64,000 nt of DNA from Alcanivoracaceae bacterium. GTDB taxonomy: Bacteria > Pseudomonadota > Gammaproteobacteria > Pseudomonadales > Alcanivoracaceae. The stretch is taken from positions 85,135 through 149,134 of the forward strand of contig JARGOL010000002.1 in the NCBI GenBank assembly GCA_029212745.1, given 5' to 3'. This document shows positions 60,964 through 64,000 of this stretch, piece after piece. The position numbers were made by a program, and so were the translations under genes. The notes below the pieces were generated by a model, which was not told where the DNA came from, searched no databases, and saw only the letters and a program-made list of their open reading frames with translations. Each line of letters opens with the position of its first letter. The first letter of the stretch is position 1.

Positions 60964-62154
60964 TCAACGCAGCCGCTGGAAATGGATGCGGGCTTTCTGC
61001 AATCTCTTGACCAGGCCGTCTTCCAACGCCATCACCGGTGTCACGACACCGGTAGCCCTGGGCGCATCCTTGTCCAGCGCCAGTCCCATGGCGGTTTCTG
61101 CCAGCATCTTCGCGGTCTCGTCATAGCCCGGATCGCCGCCTGACACCTGGGTGATGACGCGGGTGCCCTCGGCTTCGCCGCGAAAGGTGACCTTGAACCA
61201 GCTGCGATCACGTTTTTCCTTCGCCGGCCCCTCGCCGGACTGGCGCAGGGTCAGCAGGCGTTCGCGTACCGGCTTGATCTGTGCAGCCAGCAACAGACCG
61301 CCAATGCCGCCAATGCCGCCCACCATTTTGGGCAGGCTTTTACTGGCCAGGTAGTGGCCATAGTGAAAGTCATTGCCATAGCCGCTAACCGCACGGGCCG
61401 AGCGCATCACCATGAATGGATCAATGGTCGGCATGGGGCAGAGCCAACCACCCAGTTCGGTATCGCGCCGGGGCAGCGGGGCCAGGGCATGGGCTGTCTT
61501 CGGGTATTCGTGGTCCAGCAGCATGCGGGCATGACGCATGGCAAGCTGGTTTTCCCGCGGGCGCCCGAAGGCAGTCAGCGCCGACTGCCAGGTGCCGCCA
61601 CTGAATGTGCCGCTTGCCGTCACCACACCCTGCAGCGTGACCCGGCCCTGCGGCGGACCGCCGCAGGCCCGCGCCAGTTCGCGCACGGTGAACAGGGCGC
61701 CGGCATCATGGGGAATGGAATCGAAGCCGCAGCAGTTGACGATGGCCGCTCCCGTCTTGCGCGCACTCTGGTGGTAACGGCTGATCATGTTGCAGACAAA
61801 TTCCGGTTCGCCGGTGAGGTCGCAGTAGTGGGTGCCGTTGTCGGCACAGGCGCGCACCAGCCCCTCCCCGTACCAGACGTAGGGGCCCACCGTGGTGATG
61901 ATGACGTTGCTGCGCCGGGCCATGGTTTCGAGGCTGGCCTGGTCGTTGATATCGGCAGTAAGCAGGGCAGGCAGGTTGGTAACGCCGCTGGCTGCAAGCG
62001 CATCATGCACGGCCTGCAACTTTTCCGTGTTGCGGCCCGCCAGGGCCCAGGGAACGTCATCGGGCAGGTGCTCGCCCAGGTACTCGGCACACAGGCCACC
62101 AGTGAAGCCGGTGGCGCCAAAAACGGTCAGGCCAAAATCCCGCGTCTCTGCCAT
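60964..62154 (-). CDS. Saccharopine dehydrogenase-like / trans-acting enoyl reductase-like protein
   Basis: 396 residues. A Rossmann motif VFGATGFTGG starts the protein, with AGRNTEKL next, and GPYVWYGEGLVRACADNGTHYCDLTGE is the marker of the saccharopine-dehydrogenase-like group that includes mycobacterial trans-acting enoyl reductase. A hydrophobic stretch GGIGGIGGLLLAA lies at about 285. In marine gammaproteobacteria its role is unknown; lipid reduction is the best guess by family. No saccharopine pathway genes are nearby. Confidence 0.87.
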   Translation of the reverse strand: MAETRDFGLTVFGATGFTGGLCAEYLGEHLPDDVPWALAGRNTEKLQAVHDALAASGVTNLPALLTADINDQASLETMARRSNVIITTVGPYVWYGEGLVRACADNGTHYCDLTGEPEFVCNMISRYHQSARKTGAAIVNCCGFDSIPHDAGALFTVRELARACGGPPQGRVTLQGVVTASGTFSGGTWQSALTAFGRPRENQLAMRHARMLLDHEYPKTAHALAPLPRRDTELGGWLCPMPTIDPFMVMRSARAVSGYGNDFHYGHYLASKSLPKMVGGIGGIGGLLLAAQIKPVRERLLTLRQSGEGPAKEKRDRSWFKVTFRGEAEGTRVITQVSGGDPGYDETAKMLAETAMGLALDKDAPRATGVVTPVMALEDGLVKRLQKARIHFQRLR

Positions 62155-62273
62155 ACTATTGTCCTTCGATGCCGTTCCCCGTTACGCCAGTGTACCGGCG
62201 GGTCGGCACATGTACAGCCGCTGGTCGTGGCCAGCAATAACCCGGGACCGGTTGTGTGGAGGCCCCCGAAGAC

Positions 62274-63218
62274 ATGCTTCAACGTACCCGAAAATGGATT
62301 CGCCGCATGGTGGATAACAGGACTGCGATCCGGCGTGATGTGGCACTGGGTCTGTCTCATGCCAGCTCATTGCCATGGTTCCTTCTGCCGTTTCGAAGCG
62401 AGCCGGATGTGCGTTCCGAGCTGGACCCCCGCAGCTACAACAATTTCGGAGACGTGGTGAATTCCGCCGTGCAGGTATTGTTGCCGGCGCAACGGGAGTC
62501 CATCAGCCAGGGGACGCTGGTGTGCCGCCCCCAACGGGTCGCCCGGGAGGAACACAGCTCCCGCTGGTTCTTTATCAACGGCGTGGCGTCCGCGCCGCCG
62601 GTGGCGCTTCTCAATGCCAGCGAGATTGCGCGACTGTTCCGGCGTCCGGTGCACCTGGTACACACACCCACCTGGGGCCTGGTGCGAGACCTGGCCGGAT
62701 CCATTACCGCGCGCACACTGCGCAAGGATGGCAAGCTTTCACGGCCGGCGCTGTATGCAATCCAGGAAGCCCTTGAACGTCATGAGCGGGTGGTGCTGGT
62801 CTGTCACTCCCAGGGCACCATCGTGGCCAGTTACATCGTCAGGAAGCTGTTGCGGCATGCATCCACGCGCGACCTGGTGAAGAAGCTGGAGTTGTACTGT
62901 ATCGGCGGTGTTGCAGACAGTCTCGAAGTGGACCCCCAGTTGACCCGTGAGGCGGGCCATCCGGTGCCCTATGTCGAGCACTTTGCCAATGGCCGGGACT
63001 ACTTTTCTCAGATTGGTGTGCTCTCCCATCTGGACAGTACGGCGGGCACGGTATTCTGTATTCCTGAACGCAGTGGGCACCTGCTCAATGAACATTATCT
63101 TGCGGGAATTGCCCGCGGCGACTACTGTAATCGGACGTCTCGCCTGTACAGATATGCCCGGGGAAGGGAACCAGGCGATGAAAACTATATGCCGGTTCAG
63201 CCCGGCGAACAGATTTGA
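62274..63218 (+). CDS. Unknown protein with an alpha/beta hydrolase-like serine motif
   Basis: 314 residues from the ATG at 62274 (GGAGG 11 bases upstream; a GTG at 62256 is the other candidate). The sequence VVLVCHSQGTIVASYIV carries a GxSxG-like nucleophile (CHSQG) after a strand, and FINGVASAPPVALLNASEIA looks like the oxyanion segment. A His in SGHLLNEHYL could complete a triad. The N-terminal 60 residues are basic and then hydrophobic. I know no characterised relative; lipase or esterase activity is possible. Confidence 0.78.
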   Translation: MLQRTRKWIRRMVDNRTAIRRDVALGLSHASSLPWFLLPFRSEPDVRSELDPRSYNNFGDVVNSAVQVLLPAQRESISQGTLVCRPQRVAREEHSSRWFFINGVASAPPVALLNASEIARLFRRPVHLVHTPTWGLVRDLAGSITARTLRKDGKLSRPALYAIQEALERHERVVLVCHSQGTIVASYIVRKLLRHASTRDLVKKLELYCIGGVADSLEVDPQLTREAGHPVPYVEHFANGRDYFSQIGVLSHLDSTAGTVFCIPERSGHLLNEHYLAGIARGDYCNRTSRLYRYARGREPGDENYMPVQPGEQI

Positions 63219-63258
63219 TTCGCCCCGGTTCGGGGTGATTTGCCAGGTCAGGAACTGA

Positions 63259-64000
63259 ATGTCTGTCACTGCAGCCCAGACAAAACCACGACTGCTCGTG
63301 GTGGACGATTCACGCGTGATGCGCACTGCGGCAAAGAAGATGCTGGGTGAGCGTTTTGACGTGGTCACCGCGGAAGACGGGCTTGATGGTCTCAAACAGA
63401 TCAAGAACGACCAGTCCATCCAGGTGGTGTTTACCGATCTTTCCATGCCGGAGCTTGACGGCTACGGCCTGCTGGAAAAGATCCGCACCGATGAGGATTC
63501 GGGCATCTCGGGGTTGCCCGTGATCGTCGTTACCGGCGCAGAGAATGACGAAGCCGCGCGGGAAAAAGCCCTGGACATGGGGGCCACGGATTTCATCTCC
63601 AAACCATTCAACTCCACGGACCTGCTTGCCCGCGCCACCGCCCATGCCAACTACCAGCGCGAGCGTCGCCAGCTGGCCGAGCAAACCACCATTGATGCCG
63701 TTACCGGCCTGGGCAACCAGTTGTACTTCCAGCAACGCGTCAAGCAGGAGCTGGCATTTGCCGCACGCCAGGGGCACAAGCTGTCGGTGCTGCGTGCAGA
63801 CGTGGATGGTTTCAAGAACATCTTTATCAAGGCCGGCAAGGAAGCGGCCGACCAGATTCTGCGCCAGGTGGGCAAGGTGATTGCCGAGCTGGTGCGCAAG
63901 GAAGACACCGGGGCCCGCATTGGCCTCAACCAGTTTGCCGTGCTCTTGCCCACCGCGGATGCGGCGGGCGCTGCGATTTTCGCCAATCGCCTGTGCCGTC
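63259..64000 (+). CDS. Response regulator with degenerate GGDEF domain (3' end beyond window)
   Basis: 247 residues are visible. A receiver domain (about 10-125) has VVDDS, phospho-acceptor D60 and K115. A GGDEF-like domain starts near residue 145 (DAVTGLGNQLYF), but the signature reads GLNQF (222-226) in place of GGDEF, so three of five residues differ and diguanylate cyclase activity is doubtful. The allosteric site cannot be judged. The first ATG follows GGAA. Continues past the window end. Confidence 0.87.
   Translation, partial: MSVTAAQTKPRLLVVDDSRVMRTAAKKMLGERFDVVTAEDGLDGLKQIKNDQSIQVVFTDLSMPELDGYGLLEKIRTDEDSGISGLPVIVVTGAENDEAAREKALDMGATDFISKPFNSTDLLARATAHANYQRERRQLAEQTTIDAVTGLGNQLYFQQRVKQELAFAARQGHKLSVLRADVDGFKNIFIKAGKEAADQILRQVGKVIAELVRKEDTGARIGLNQFAVLLPTADAAGAAIFANRLCR

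Noticed and set aside
1..64000. tRNA, rRNA, CRISPR, IS elements or prophage
   Set aside because: No cloverleaf, rRNA-like sequence, spaced repeat array, transposase or phage gene was seen; gene density and composition are even.

Overview
The window is a GC-rich (roughly 60-65% by eye), densely packed chromosomal segment of a free-living gammaproteobacterium. Gene content and local order (ybbA/tesA divergent pair, yciI-yciB, yciV-yciO, scpAB-rluB, rsmE, hrpA, dusA, talB, xthA, ygiM-like) together with lipid-handling accessory genes resemble marine oil-associated lineages such as Alcanivorax or Marinobacter. That placement is inference; there is no rRNA in the window. I count 60 protein genes, two of them cut by the window edges. 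I see no tRNA, rRNA, CRISPR array, insertion sequence or prophage. No gene-free stretch exceeds about 220 bases.

Layout. 1-7.3 kb: ybbP (partial)-ybbA, tesA, DUF924, DUF4442, DUF349, a secreted metallopeptidase and a YihG-like acyltransferase. 7.4-17.3 kb: a CaiB-type CoA-transferase/racemase, an unknown exported protein, an SH3-domain protein, yciI-yciB, RNase AM, YciO, TrpRS, ScpA, ScpB and RluB. 17.3-20.3 kb: RsmE and a MoxR-CoxE (AAA/VWA) pair. 20.3-24.5 kb: a five-gene overlapping operon (T_hemolysin-like protein, acyl-adenylating enzyme, heme-oxygenase-like diiron oxidase, SDR, TPR protein). 24.7-25.2 kb: a two-helix K+ channel.

25.3-35.6 kb is the most unusual region. Seven translationally coupled genes read leftward: a UbiA-type prenyltransferase, a PilZ-like/HMG-CoA reductase/APH-kinase fusion, a rifampin-phosphotransferase-like PEP synthase homologue, a YghO-like GNAT protein, an OleC-like AMP ligase, a CDP-alcohol phosphatidyltransferase and a CDP-archaeol-synthase-like cytidylyltransferase. 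A terminator lies just beyond. An RND/MMPL exporter lies upstream on the same strand. The gene set reads like a dedicated pathway for an isoprenoid- or polar-headgroup-containing lipid. I do not recognise it as a described system.

38.3-46.4 kb: an alpha/beta hydrolase, an M61 peptidase, HrpA and a KAS III enzyme. 46.6-49.3 kb: an hvfABCD-type RiPP metallophore (bufferin-like) operon whose precursor has eight regularly spaced cysteines. 49.3-56.4 kb: MlaA-like, TerB-like, transaldolase, DusA, a Ser/Thr kinase, a response regulator, a voltage-sensor-like membrane protein and ExoIII. 56.5-64 kb: two alpha/beta hydrolases, a MaoC hydratase, a DeaD/CsdA-type helicase, a DUF2007 protein, a saccharopine-dehydrogenase-like protein, another hydrolase-fold protein and a response regulator with a degenerate GGDEF domain running off the end.

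How it fits together: most of the window is housekeeping (RNA processing, chromosome segregation, central metabolism). Two adjacent leftward operons (20.3-24.5 and 25.3-35.6 kb) each contain an adenylating enzyme, an acyltransferase-like protein and membrane or redox enzymes, which suggests a local concentration of lipid-modification chemistry.
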